From Podarcis raffonei (lineage: Eukaryota; Chordata; Lepidosauria; Squamata; Lacertidae), in contig NC_070603.1 in the NCBI RefSeq assembly GCF_027172205.1, positions 42,108,501-42,172,500 on the forward strand: a stretch of DNA of 64,000 nt, read 5' to 3'. The position numbers and the translations under genes are program-made. The first letter of the stretch is position 1. Each line of letters opens with the position of its first letter. Positions 33,839 through 44,080 of this stretch are shown in pieces. The notes beneath the pieces are model-generated. The model saw nothing but the letters and a program-made list of their open reading frames with translations. It searched no databases and was not told the DNA's origin.

Positions 33839-33903
33839 CGAAGAAGAAGAAGAAGAAGAAGAAGAAGAAGAAGAAGAAGAAGAAGAAGAAGAAGAAGAAG
33901 AAG
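33839..33903 (+). repeat. (GAA)n microsatellite
   Basis: About 21 tandem GAA units. The poly-glutamate reading frame across it is an artefact of the repeat. Confidence 0.95.
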
Positions 33904-34526
33904 CTGCTATTGCAAACATCTTCAATCAGTTTCCATCACAGGAATCCATTCTTATGAACCTACTTTTTAGTGCAGCTCATTCCAGATAAAGTGTGATGGG
34001 ACCTTCCATACAAACTTTTGCCCTGGCACCTGGCAAATGGGCAGAATTGCAGAAAACCACCACAGAGCTTCTCACCAGAAAGAAAGCAATAGAGGCTAAA
34101 TAAAATCTATTGGGTTCAGGGCTTTGAGCTGGAAACATTCTTGATGAATGAGTCCTTCTATGGGGTCTTTCAGCCAGGGTTAATGTTACACTGAAGATTC
34201 AAAACTTGATCTTCTGACGCTTTCTTTTCTTCTTAAATCAAGCACTCAATTTGATGGAAGGCTGAGAGGTTTATATTAAAAAAACCTTATTCCATCTCAT
34301 GCTCTCTCTCTTTTTTTAATAAAAAATCTTCCCACCCTTGCAACTGTTTGCTCCTTTAAGGAAAACAGTAGCCTGCAGAGAATGATTTTGATAGTGGAGG
34401 AAAGGAAACATCCCCTTCTTCTCCTGGAAACTTTGTTTTCTCTTCTTCCACCACAGGATTTCAGTTTTGAACAAGTGTCAGGAGTCCCTGGTGGTTTGGG
34501 CTCACACAATCAATGAATTTTAGGAA

Positions 34527-34580
34527 GAATCATAGAATTGTAGAGTTGGAAGGGAACTTGAGGATCATCTAGTTGACTTT
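34527..34580 (-). repeat. CR1 3' tail fragment (reverse)
   Basis: AATCATAGAATTGTAGAGTT and GAGGATCATCTAGTTGA are the inverted CR1 3' terminus. Confidence 0.65.
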
Positions 34581-35773
34581 GATGATTTTGGCACATGAAA
34601 CTAGGAAATGCCTTTGATCTTCTCATTATATCTATGTCGTGTGGGTTGTTAATAATGCTAGATGATACATGAGAAAGGGTTTTTAAATCAATAACCATTT
34701 TAACTGATATTCAATTAACAAAATGCTGCCAAATTTCAAATCAATCCATTGACCCATTTTCTGCATTTATTATTGTCATGGTGGAATGTGATTCAGGTGA
34801 CTCACCCTTAACATAGGGCCACAAGTGTGGTCCTATAATTCACATTATGTATAAACTGAAACAGAAGGGGGGCGGGCGTGGAAAACAGGTCCTATGTGCA
34901 CAGATCTACTGAAACTGTAATAGATCAAGGATAATGCAAGTAATTTCTGTGGAGTTATAGAGAACAAATGGAGACAAGAAAACGCAAGAGCCTAATCTGA
35001 AAACCTGCTCTTGGAGGAAGGGCAGGCTGAGCTCTGCAGCTTCACTTCTGCAACATAAAGCACAGCACTCAAACCCATGTCAGGATAGCCAAATAGACCA
35101 TACAAAAATCAGCCATGGTACACTTTTCTTTTTAAATAAATCAATATTTATTATAAAAAAGTCTCTGCAGTCCTCACTTTTCTTGTAAACAAGTACACAT
35201 TTGCACAAATTAACCATACCTAAAGCTTCTTAGAGAAGAGGGTCCAAAAGGAACATCAGCTTGTTTGCATAGCTTAGCTGTGGATCAGCAATGGTCTTAA
35301 CATATTTCTTTTTACTAAGTAAGCCTTACAGGGCAGAGAAGCCATCAGTGAGTACTGAAGAAAACACAGTACAAGACTGGGCTGTGCCTATGAAAATCCA
35401 CCACAAAGATTCAGTATCAAAAGTCCCTTCCGCAGTTCAAAGGGCAGCTTGACTCCATTGTGAAGGTAAGTTCTCAAGTCTTTGCAGGGGGCTGTGCAAA
35501 GAGCATTCAAAGAGCTGGCAGTACAATACTTTGGCACAATAGTCTTTGGCAAACCCACACATCCAAGGCTGATGTACATAAAATGAGGCTCTTCCACCAG
35601 CTCTGGTGCAGGAGGGTGTCCCACCAATCAATGGCAATATGGCACACTCTGGATTGGCATGTAGATGTCGGCAGACCCATGCTGACCTAGGAGGAGAAAG
35701 AAGAAAGCATCACTGGCTCACATAATGCCCATTTCAAGAATGCAGAGGAAATCTAAGAAAGCTGAGCACAAGT
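34581..35773. other. Spacer without recognised gene
   Basis: No coding exon or clear mobile element was recognised. Confidence 0.4.
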
Positions 35774-35787
35774 TTGGTCAGGGTCTA

Positions 35788-36149
35788 AGGTAAAGGTAAA
35801 GGTACCCCTGCCCGTATGGGCCAGTCTTGCCAGACTCTAGGGTTGTGCGCTCATCTCACTCTATAGGCCGGGAGCCAGCGCTGTCCGCAGACATTTCCGG
35901 GTCACATGGCCAGTGTGACAAGCTGCATATGGCGAGCCAGCGCAGCACACGGAAACGCCGTTTACCTTCCCGCTAGTAAGCGGTCCCTATTTATCTACTT
36001 GCACCCGGGGGTGCTTTCGAACTGCTAGGTTGGCAGGCGCTGGGACCGAACGACAGGAGTGCACCCCGCTGCGGGGATTCGAACCGCCAACCATGCGATC
36101 GGCAAGTCCTAGGTGCTGAGGTATTACCCACAGCGCCACCCACGTCCCC
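35788..36149 (-). mobile_element. tRNA-derived SINE, full length, reverse
   Basis: The copy reads in reverse from the tail (AAGGTAAAGGTAAAGG at left) to the tRNA-like head at right, with GGGGATTCGAACCG as inverted B box. A perfect 14-bp duplication, TTGGTCAGGGTCTA, lies at 35774-35787 and 36150-36163. Confidence 0.95.
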
Positions 36150-36570
36150 TTGGTCAGGGTCTAGCAGGGGAGAATTCAGCCCATTATTCTTATTCTTATT
36201 ATTTTCAAAGAAGATGGAACAGGTTGTGTGTGCTGCTTGCCCAGAGCAGGGTGTAGAGCAGCTGCCACCACTGATGCTTCAGTAAACAGTCTCAGGAAGA
36301 AGACCCCAAGGCTTGGTTTGTTTTTCTTGCTTCTCTGCCTGCCTTGAGCTGTGTGCATCTGGAGTTGGCGTAAGCTGCCTAATCCCCAAAGGGAGTAATA
36401 GAATCCAAACAGTACAATCGAGAGAAATTTGAAAGTATGAGAGCAATAGTTTCTAGACAGACAACCCCAAATATTTACACCACCTTCAAATGTTGACTCT
36501 TACCTTGGACAGGTAAAAAGCACACACACCAACGATTTGGTTTCTATCTCCACCCCCTGCATGCCTTAAA

Positions 36571-36704
36571 GCAGGACCAGGGAACCTGTGGACTTTCTGG
36601 TGTTGTTGGATTTCAACTCCCATCAGCCCCAACTAGCTCGGCCAATGGCCATTATGGGAATAGTAAGAGTTTAATAACTGGAGGGTCACAGGCTCCCCAT
36701 GCCT
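36571..36704. mobile_element. 134-bp hAT MITE
   Basis: The body has TGTTGTTGGATTTCAACTCC and CCCATCAGCCCCAAC and ends CTCCCCATGCCT. A perfect 8-bp duplication, GCCTTAAA, lies at 36563-36570 and 36705-36712. Confidence 0.88.
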
Positions 36705-36715
36705 GCCTTAAAAGA

Positions 36716-37200
36716 CTTGGCTTTGTGTGCTTATTTATTTATAGAAGTACTTATATACAGCAAAAATAACAAAGGGGTTTACAACTCTAAAAGGATTTTT
36801 TAAAAAATACATACAATAAAAGCACATGAAAATTAAAAACAATTTAGAAAGAAAAAATCAAAACAAGCATCAATAAACCACTGTGGGAGAAGAACTCTTC
36901 ATTGCCTGCATAGACCTGGAGGAATAGAAAAGTTTTCAGAAGGCATTTAAAAGTTGGCACAGAAGGCACCTGCTGAATCTCTGTTAGCAGAGTGTTCCAC
37001 AGGTTTGGCCCGATGACACTCAAGGCTTGATTTCTTGTTGTTGTCAAATGTTGTTAAAATGGCCCAGAAACAGCATAAAGTAAGTTCAGCTCTCTGCCAG
37101 AGAATCCTAGAAGGGACTTAAACCTCAAGGAATAAGGAGGCAGCAGTTTAATTAAGGAGGTAGTTTAAATCACCAGATAGCCAACCTGGCAAAAAGCTTA
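36716..37200 (-). mobile_element. CR1/L2-clade LINE 3' fragment (reverse)
   Basis: The minus frame 36844-37047 reads SVIGPNLWNTLLTEIQQVPS and KCLLKTFLF, matching the C-terminal end of CR1/L2/Rex-type ORF2. The AT-rich 3'UTR lies to the left. Confidence 0.65.
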
Positions 37201-37671
37201 TCCGTATCTATGTACCTTCCTTTCAATGAAAGGGTGTTACCTCAGTGCTGCACTTTATACCAGAGCTGGGAAAGCTTTCCTGATACTGCACTGATGGAGA
37301 GCAAACAGTCTTGATTAATTTTTTTCTGGGGGGGGGGAGCAGGGGGAGGGAGAAAATGATTAAAGGAAGGCCCGTTGCATCGTTCTGGTTGTGGAGGGCC
37401 CAAGGTGTGCTCAAGTTCCTCAAATTATAGATGGTCTGCTGTACCTGTGATGAAGATGAAAAGTCTCCCTCTACTAAAAGTGAGTTTCAAAGATGAGGTC
37501 ATTTGCAGAGAACCCAGATAACATAGGAGAAAGATTGGCGCCTGATTCCCTATTGCATCAGGGCTTCTTAGGCTAATGTTTCAACATCAAGTTTAACTCC
37601 AAAAAGCTATGTCCAATGCAATGGTTGAAACATTAAAGTTTCCCATTTAGGGGTAGATCTCATCCAAGTGG

Positions 37672-38038
37672 GGTTGGGATGCGGGTGGCTCTGTGGGTTA
37701 AACCACAGAGCCTAGGACTTGCCGATCAGAAGGTTGGCGGTTTGAATCCCCGCGACGGGGTGAGCTCCCATTGCTCAGTCCCTGCTCCTGCCAACCTAGC
37801 AGTTCGAAAGCACGTCAAAGTGCAAGTAGATAAATAGGGACCGCTCTGGCGGGAAGGTAAACGGCGTTTCCGTGTGCTGCTCTGGTTCACCAGAAGCGGC
37901 TTGGTCATGCTGGCCACATGACCCGGAAGCTGTCTGCGGACAAACGCCAGCTCCCTCGGCCTATAGAGCGAGATGAGCGCGCAACCCCAGAGTTGGTCAC
38001 GACTGGATCTAATGGTCAGGGGTCCCTTTACCCTTTAC
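37672..38038 (+). mobile_element. tRNA-derived SINE, full length
   Basis: The head has A-box-like CTGTGGGTTAAACC and B-box-like GGTTTGAATCCC. The body has AAGTAGATAAATAGGGACC and GGGAAGGTAAACGGCG, and the tail ends GGTCAGGGGTCCCTTTACC. A perfect 13-bp duplication, CTCATCCAAGTGG, flanks it (37659-37671 and 38039-38051). Confidence 0.95.
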
Positions 38039-38094
38039 CTCATCCAAGTGGAGCCATTTCAAGCTGACATGGGGAGAGACTTAAATGTCACATG

Positions 38095-38215
38095 TTAGGC
38101 AAACATGGAGAAATATGTTGCCCATGCTCCCCCTAAAAATCTATTTTGCCCCCAGATGTTTTTTCTCGCTATAAGGGTTTCTTCCCATTTTTTTTTTTGA
38201 GCCCACTTGGGAGGA
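38095..38215 (-). repeat. hAT-family internal fragment
   Basis: In reverse it encodes KNIWGQNR, matching KNIWGQSR in the relic at 62104-62398, so both derive from one repeat family. Confidence 0.45.
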
Positions 38216-38476
38216 ACAAAGCTGGAGCAAAGCAATTTGGAGCTGGAAGTCCAGGCAGAGAGTAGACTCGGCTCCTCCATATCATGCATGCTGCTCTTTA
38301 AATCATCTCCAACACACTTCATATGAATTCAGCAGAAACCTGAATTCTAACATAGGGGTCTGTCACTGTGGTGTCTACTCTGGATGCATGTAGTATTTTG
38401 TTACAGTCTACACAACCTCTGGGGACCCAGGAGCGGAAGCAAAGAGCTTTGTGCTTTTCAGGAGGATTTTAAAAAA

Positions 38477-38680
38477 ATGGTTGTTTGGAGAACATTACAT
38501 GCTGCTCAAGGGACAGCGGTCGTGCTCTGTCTAAGTGCTTTTATTCTATTATGTAATTGCAATAGGGTAGTGAAGCAAATGGACAAACACAGCATGGAGC
38601 ACCCAAGGGACAACTATATCCAGACCCAATTGAAGCAAAAGTCTCAGCAGCAGACTGGCGTCATCAAAGCAGGCGCATGA
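38477..38680 (+). CDS. Candidate small single-pass membrane protein, unrecognised
   Basis: I do not recognise this protein. The frame encodes 67 residues: a short N-terminus (MVVWRTLHAAQ), one hydrophobic segment at about residues 12-28 (GTAVVLCLSAFILLCNC) with a CNCN pair that could be acylated, then a charged, glutamine-rich C-terminus ending TGVIKAGA. The start has a good context (AAAAAAATGG; A at -3, G at +4). A good splice acceptor, TTGTGCTTTTCAG, ends at 38461, 15 bases before the ATG. The frame stays open 31 codons further upstream, which is uninformative if that is intron. It lies between the two TMEM238-family genes on the opposite strand. No poly(A) signal was found close by. It could be a chance frame; the case rests on start context, acceptor and a membrane segment occurring together. 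Confidence 0.35.
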   Translation: MVVWRTLHAAQGTAVVLCLSAFILLCNCNRVVKQMDKHSMEHPRDNYIQTQLKQKSQQQTGVIKAGA

Positions 38681-39620
38681 AAAAGCATTTACCAGCATGA
38701 TTCCATATCAAGTGTTGAAATCAGCGCTGAAATTTGCAATAGATGTCTCTTGAAACGGTACAATTTCCTCTATCGCTTTGAAGATACATTATACAAAGAG
38801 GAGCTTGTTGTATGTTTCTATGAGGTGGGATGAAGGAAGATCAAGGATTTGTCTTTTTAGAAGGTATACACAATCAGGCTGTAGTCACTGAAATATATCA
38901 AGCCAAGAAGGTGGTTCAAAGTCTGTCTTTTATACAAGTCATGCCATGAGAGGCCTGCACCAGTCTGAGAACCAAGCATAATTTTTGTAGACATTGAGGC
39001 CTAGCAAGTGTAAACCTGAAACACATTTCGTGGAACCATGAAAAGATAAATAATTATTGGAAAGGAATACTGGAATGAAGGAATCTGAGTGTTCTACATG
39101 TTCTTTTGAAGAAGAAAACACACCAGGAGGACTTTTCATTTGTCACTGGAACGTGACAGTGAAAGTACGTGGAGATATACAATATCATTAGATGTGTGAC
39201 ACAGGCTATTTACTATGTCATTTTAACCAGTGAGTTTTAAATAGTAAACATTTAAAAACGTAATATGCAGATTGGAATGTATGAATAGCATTGCAAATGT
39301 TTTTGTTTTTGCATCAGTTTCCTGCCATGTGAACTGAATCAGAAACATGATCCTACACTGAAGTGCAGGCCAGCCCCAGCCATACACCACATGTCAAAGA
39401 ATGCTGGAAGAAAACAGGTTTTGAAGCGGCTCAGAATATAGGCAGACAAACTGACTCGGCGCGTGTCGGAGGCATTCATCAAAGCAGTGGAGGAAGCATG
39501 AGTTATGCGCTTCCTCCGCTGCCACTTCTGGGACTCGCATAAAGGAAGGACAAGTACACACTGTTCCTGCAAGAGGGCAGGAGGAACATTTGCCCCCACC
39601 CCTCATATAAAAGTCAAAAT
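38681..39620. other. Spacer without recognised gene
   Basis: Downstream of the candidate small gene. No poly(A) signal or repeat was recognised. Confidence 0.4.
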
Positions 39621-39905
39621 TGACGGACTTGTCTATTGCCACTTTAGGTGACCATTCACCTGGGCAATCAACCTAGATGGCTTTAAAAGGCTGCTGGACA
39701 AATTCAGGGAGAATAAAGCTACTGGTCATGATGGTCATGCTCTGCCTCCATGGTCAGAGACAGTAATGCTTCCCAGGACCAGCTGCTGGAAGCCACATCA
39801 AGGGTGGGTGCTCTTGGACTCAGGTTCCACAGGCATCTGGTTGGCTGCTATCATAAGAGGATGCTGGACTATGTGGGCCATTGGCCTGAACTAGCAAGCT
39901 CTGTT
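39621..39905 (+). repeat. CR1-like 3' repeat
   Basis: GATGGCTTTAAAAGGCTGCT, ATGATGGTCATGCTCTGCCT, CTTGGACTCAGGTTCCAC, GCATCTGGTTGGC and GATGCTGGACTATGTGGGCC match in order the repeat split at 15190-15760. Confidence 0.65.
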
Positions 39906-41130
39906 TCTCAAAGAGTTGGCTAGAACCTGGCAGTGGGCTTCAGGCCACCTTTTCAGGTAGGCCTCAATGCCACAGCCTGCCCCACAACTTCTCACTTGTC
40001 TGCCTCACACCTAAGCTGTGTCGTAGTCATTTGGTACCAGCGACTCTCTTCATGAGGATAATCCAGGGATGTGGGAAGAAAGAAACAGGCACTTGTGGTT
40101 TTTTTTTGAAGGGGGGAAAGATGGGAGGAATGAGGAACAGGCTGAATATGAAAAGAGGAGAAGAAATTACAAAAGATGAGTAAATATAATTTGAGAAGCA
40201 TGTGTGGTGGGAAGGGGAAAATGTAAAAGAAAAAGGCATATGGACCAGCAAATTCTTCCTAAAATGGGGAGGCCGAGTTATAGCACCTCGAAAGCAAATA
40301 TCTGTACTGTACTTAGCATGCGAAAAGGCGAGCTATGGAACTTTTTGCCACAAGAAAAACTGTGTCAAAGAATTTAGCCATTTCCAAAGGTGGATTAGAT
40401 ACAGTAGAAGACGACATCATGAACCACCACCCGATTATGCCAAACTGCCCCTGTATCGGCCGCCATTTTGTCAATGGTGAGCCTCAGTAGTTTTCAGCCA
40501 TCTCAAGTGAGCATGGGAACAGAAACTTTGGGGACACCTATCCTAGGAGACTGTGAGTAATGAAAAGAGGGGGTGGTTACAACGAAGGCTCTCATGTGTT
40601 TTTCCTCTGAGTATAATGACTAAGCTTCACAATGAATTCTGCCTTGTCCAGAATAGAGAGCTAAAGAGGGATTATACATGTACATAAGATACAGAAAACA
40701 TGAAAAAGTCATGAGAAACCACTCACTTCTAGGACAATTGCTTAGTGATTTCTTTGCCACAGGTAAAAAAACCCAAACAAACTGAAATTATACTGTACTG
40801 AAAGAGTGCTTGGAACAGCATGGGAAATGGAATCAGTGGCTCAGACTGGGGGGGGGGAGAGAATGAATGCTTTTAATGTACGGTACTCAAACATGAAGTG
40901 GAATGGAAGGAAGGAAGAAGGGAGACCAGGATTTCATCCAAGGCTGAGAAAGGGCAAGAACAACACAGTGACTCCCTTGCAAAACATGTCCAGTATTTTA
41001 CCTCTGGGGTGGTACTTGAGAACAGGTGCCTATCTATAGATCACGAGTGATAGGAGTGAGTCATATAACCATAGACCTTTTTTTAAAAAAAATGATCATT
41101 GTGTTAATGCCACAGAACAAATACTAGTAA

Positions 41131-41216
<86 letters not shown>

Positions 41217-42111
41217 CATAATAGAAAGAGAAAATGATGGATGCTAAAGTCCACTAAAGACTACGGAGCAGATTCTGTGCTGTCAAAAAGTCATGCCCAT
41301 TTAGATTTCAGCAGCTTTCCAAAAATAAGTTTATGCTCTAAACATGGTTAAATAACTAAATACTGTGCGAAGGTTTCCACGCAATTAAAAAAACGCAGAA
41401 TTATTCGTCAAACAGATTTTTTTGAAATTGAGGGTTAAATTGGTAATCTTGTCTTTCCCATAAAAATGGCCTGAATGGTTTCTGAGGCCCTCAAATTAGG
41501 CATCTGACACCATGGACACCAGCCATCTTCTTAGTCTCAGGATATACTTCCAGAAGGCCAGGGGTCATTAACATGACAGTTGCTTGAGCCAAAACACTCA
41601 AGTGTGACATCAGCCATCTCAATCAACACTCAGCTGGGGAACAGGCAAGGCAAGAACATGTTGTTCAGAAGCAGGAAACTGCTGCCTTTGGGAAGCAAAC
41701 CATTTGCAACACACAGCGAAAAGGGCTTAGGGTTTTCTCCCCAGAGGCAATGGAATCTTTCATGCACAGAAAGAGAGTTTAAGTTACTTTGCAGAAGCAT
41801 TAGCTGTATCATCCAGTTGGGACTTATAGGCATGTAGAGTGCTAGACAAGTCCAGAAACATTCAGCAGGAATGAGGTGCACAAAGCAGGAAAGGGAACAT
41901 AAAGTTATTACAGCAGGGGATCAGACTTTTTTTTGAGGGGGTGTTGCAATCTCCCAGCCACACACCTTACTGTCATAGACATTTGTGTTTCAGTCCCATG
42001 TGTTTTGCACACATTAGCACCTATTGCTACCTGCTGCACTGCTTGTGGTGATAAATGACACAAGTAGAGAACTACACAGGAAAGGGAGCCCTTTCCCTAT
42101 TGAGAAGGGAG
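39906..42111. other. Spacer with a long (AAAG)n tract and one odd reading frame
   Basis: Includes the (AAAG)n tract 41129-41216, a short G-run at 40849-40858, and an open frame at 40202-40480 whose C-terminus contains a PPxY motif. Confidence 0.45.
41129..41216 (+). repeat. (AAAG)n microsatellite
   Basis: About 88 bp of AAAG units with a single interruption, the longest simple repeat in the window. Confidence 0.95.
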
Positions 42112-42300
42112 ATCCAGTGTGGTGCAGTGATGAAGAGTGCTGAACTAGCAATGGGGGGAACCAGGTATAAGCCGCCGCTCAGCCATAAAACTCCCTAGAA
42201 GAGCTTCGGCAAGTCACTATCCCTCAGCCCTAACCTACCTCACGATTGTGGTGAGGATAAAATGGGGAAACGGAGACGAAGGAAATTTAGGATATAAATA
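42112..42300 (+). repeat. Old Sauria-SINE-like relic
   Basis: CCAGTGTGGTGCAGTGATGA, CTTCGGCAAGTCACTATCCC, CCTAACCTACCTCACGATTG and AGGATATAAATACAAT match the order of Sauria SINE words but are diverged. Confidence 0.5.
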
Positions 42301-42830
42301 CAATAGACAAGGGACTGCAAAGTACAAAACAAATGAGATCCTACACATCCATGAGACTTCCAGGAGTCATGTTGAGAAGTGCTGCCACGCTTACAAAGCT
42401 AAGCAGAGTCTGATATGGTTTCAAACTGGATGGGAGACCATGTTTTGAGATTCTAGATGACCCTTCTGTGATTCCATGACAGCTACAGCCTACAGTAGCT
42501 AAAAGCCAGCCAGGAATCACCTACAGATGAGCACAGCAGGCCTTTCCTCACTCATGTTTTGAACATAGAGCAGCCTCCTCCGACTGATACTGTCCAGATG
42601 TTTTTGCCTACTGCTCACATCAGCCCCAGCTGGCACAGCTGGGCTTTTCTTCTCTTACAAAGACCATCAATAAGGCTTTGCTGGTGTTAGGCTTGAACGC
42701 ACTGGACATGATGTGGCTCCAGCCTGCCCAAAGTCATGCCTTTCCTTAACACTCTCAAGAATGTTTAAGGGGCAAACTGCAAATACTCACCGTGGAAGGA
42801 AAGGCAGTCGGCACACGCTCAGCAGGGCCA
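42301..42830. other. Spacer downstream of TMEM238-like gene
   Basis: A CR1-tail-like word (GATTCTAGATGACCC) lies at about 42450. No gene was recognised. Confidence 0.4.
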
Positions 42831-42836
42831 TTTATT
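42831..42836 (-). terminator. Candidate poly(A) signal of TMEM238-like gene
   Basis: AATAAA on the minus strand, about 380 bases past the stop at 43218. It is the nearest canonical signal in the right orientation. Confidence 0.45.
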
Positions 42837-43149
42837 GCTTTGTTTCTGGGCTACAAGAGGGTCGCCGCTTAAGCTCAGCTTAAGGTCTTCCTGAGCTTAA
42901 GAAGTACGAAACTGCTTGAGCAATGAAAGAATGGGCCCACCGTCTGGCAACATTACTATTGGAAAGAGAGGTGCCGGGGCTCAGCGTGTCCGGCAGCTGT
43001 GCGCCCCACGTCCTACAAGTCACATACCATTTAATTCCATATATATTAAACGGAGCGAGGCAGTTACACCGCGAAGTGCGGAGGGAGAGACCTGTCTATC
43101 CCAGGGGATTTCTGACCATGTGCCTTTTCTTCCATCCTTCCTTTGACGA

Positions 43150-44080
43150 GGGTTAAAGAAAGGTCCAGGGCAGGGAGGACGGACGAAGGAAGGGCAGGTT
43201 CCCCGGGAGGCAGCGCTTCACACCAGCCGCTCCTGCGTCCTCGCGGGCCCCTGCTCGAGCGGCGCAGCCGGGCGGAGGCAGCTGAGCTCCAGGGGCCCGG
43301 CGGCTCCCGCTCCCGCCGCCGCGCCTCGCGTGGCCTTCGCGGGAAGGCCGGAGCCAAGAGGCGCGCAGGGCGCAGGCGCCGGCCGGCGGCGCTGCGAGAG
43401 GCGCTCGGAGAGCTTGGCGGCCAGGCGCAGGAGGCTCTGCCGGCGACGGGGCTGTGTCGTGCCTGCGGCGGCGGCGGCATCGGCGGCGGGGCGCCCCCCG
43501 ATCTGGAGCTCTTCGGCGGGCACCCCGCGCAGGTTCCCCGAATACCAGAAGAGCCAGCAGAGCAGCGACAGGGCGAGCAGCAGCGACCCGGTCAACACCA
43601 GGAAATCCTCCAAGGGGATCCCGTCCACCGTCGGCCGCCCCACGGCGCCCGCCAGCACCAGCGCTAAGCCGGCCCCGTCCAGCACCAGCGCGGCCACGAG
43701 GAAGACCGCGCAGTGCCCGCAGCGAGCGTGGCCCATGCCCGCACTGGCGCAGCGCCGGCGGGCAGGCGGCAGCCAAAGTCTGCCGAGGGCCACGCCCGCT
43801 CAGGTGCCGCCGGAGGGACCACGCCCCCCTCACCTGCCCGGCGGCACCGGAGGAGGCTCAATTGCAGCGGGGGCCGCGCCGTCCCCGGGGGCAGATGAGA
43901 GAATAGACCCCAAGCGAGCGGCTCGGCTGTGCGCGGCCAAGAATTACCCCACAGCCGACGGCTGTCAGTCGCAGCCTGTCACCGATTGCTCCCATAAACC
44001 GCACAATCTCGCCGGATTTGGATCTCGCCCTTCGGTTCAAGGACTGTCTTAGCGGTATCGCAGTGCGCTTAATAATCGTC
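43150..44080. promoter_or_regulatory. CpG island over TMEM238-like gene
   Basis: The stretch is GC-rich and very dense in CG dinucleotides compared with its AT-rich surroundings. It covers the whole coding exon and about 340 bases upstream. Two KLF/Sp-type boxes (CCACGCCC at 43790 and 43819) lie 54-83 bases upstream of the ATG. Confidence 0.8.
43218..43736 (-). CDS. TMEM238-family protein, longer paralogue
   Basis: Predicted 172-residue protein. Two membrane segments cover about residues 10-33 and 43-65. The second holds the family block EDFLVLTGSLLLALSLLCW and FWYSGNL, matching the neighbouring TMEM238L ([25 protein letters not shown]) and, from memory, human TMEM238 (about 176 residues). 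VPAEEL after the second segment also matches the family. The tail from residue 85 is rich in Ala, Arg and Pro, with an RRRQSLLRLAAKLSERLSQR stretch that could form a basic helix. The ATG at 43736 is in a good context (GGCATGG); an upstream extension starts only at GTG. Single coding exon in a CpG island. Function unknown; it could be TMEM238 itself or a third family member, so no symbol is given. Confidence 0.82.
   Translation of the reverse strand: MGHARCGHCAVFLVAALVLDGAGLALVLAGAVGRPTVDGIPLEDFLVLTGSLLLALSLLCWLFWYSGNLRGVPAEELQIGGRPAADAAAAAGTTQPRRRQSLLRLAAKLSERLSQRRRPAPAPCAPLGSGLPAKATRGAAAGAGAAGPLELSCLRPAAPLEQGPARTQERLV

Larger units (their letters stand above)
32073..34526. other. Spacer with short repeats
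   Basis: Holds a hAT-terminus-like fragment (CAGGGCCGGCTCTACC) at about 32754-32800, a foldback repeat at 33003-33130 and a (GAA)n tract at 33839-33903. No gene was recognised. Confidence 0.45.

Noticed and set aside
33786-33989. Poly-glutamate 'protein'
   Set aside because: The frame is a (GAA)n microsatellite with no supporting splice or start features.
37672-37760. tRNA-like head as a possible tRNA gene
   Set aside because: The A- and B-box-like words belong to a SINE with a body, tail and perfect target duplication, and the cloverleaf is not preserved.
43143-44052. Several long frames on both strands in the CpG island
   Set aside because: High GC removes stop codons. Only the minus frame ending at 43218 carries a recognisable family motif with a good ATG.
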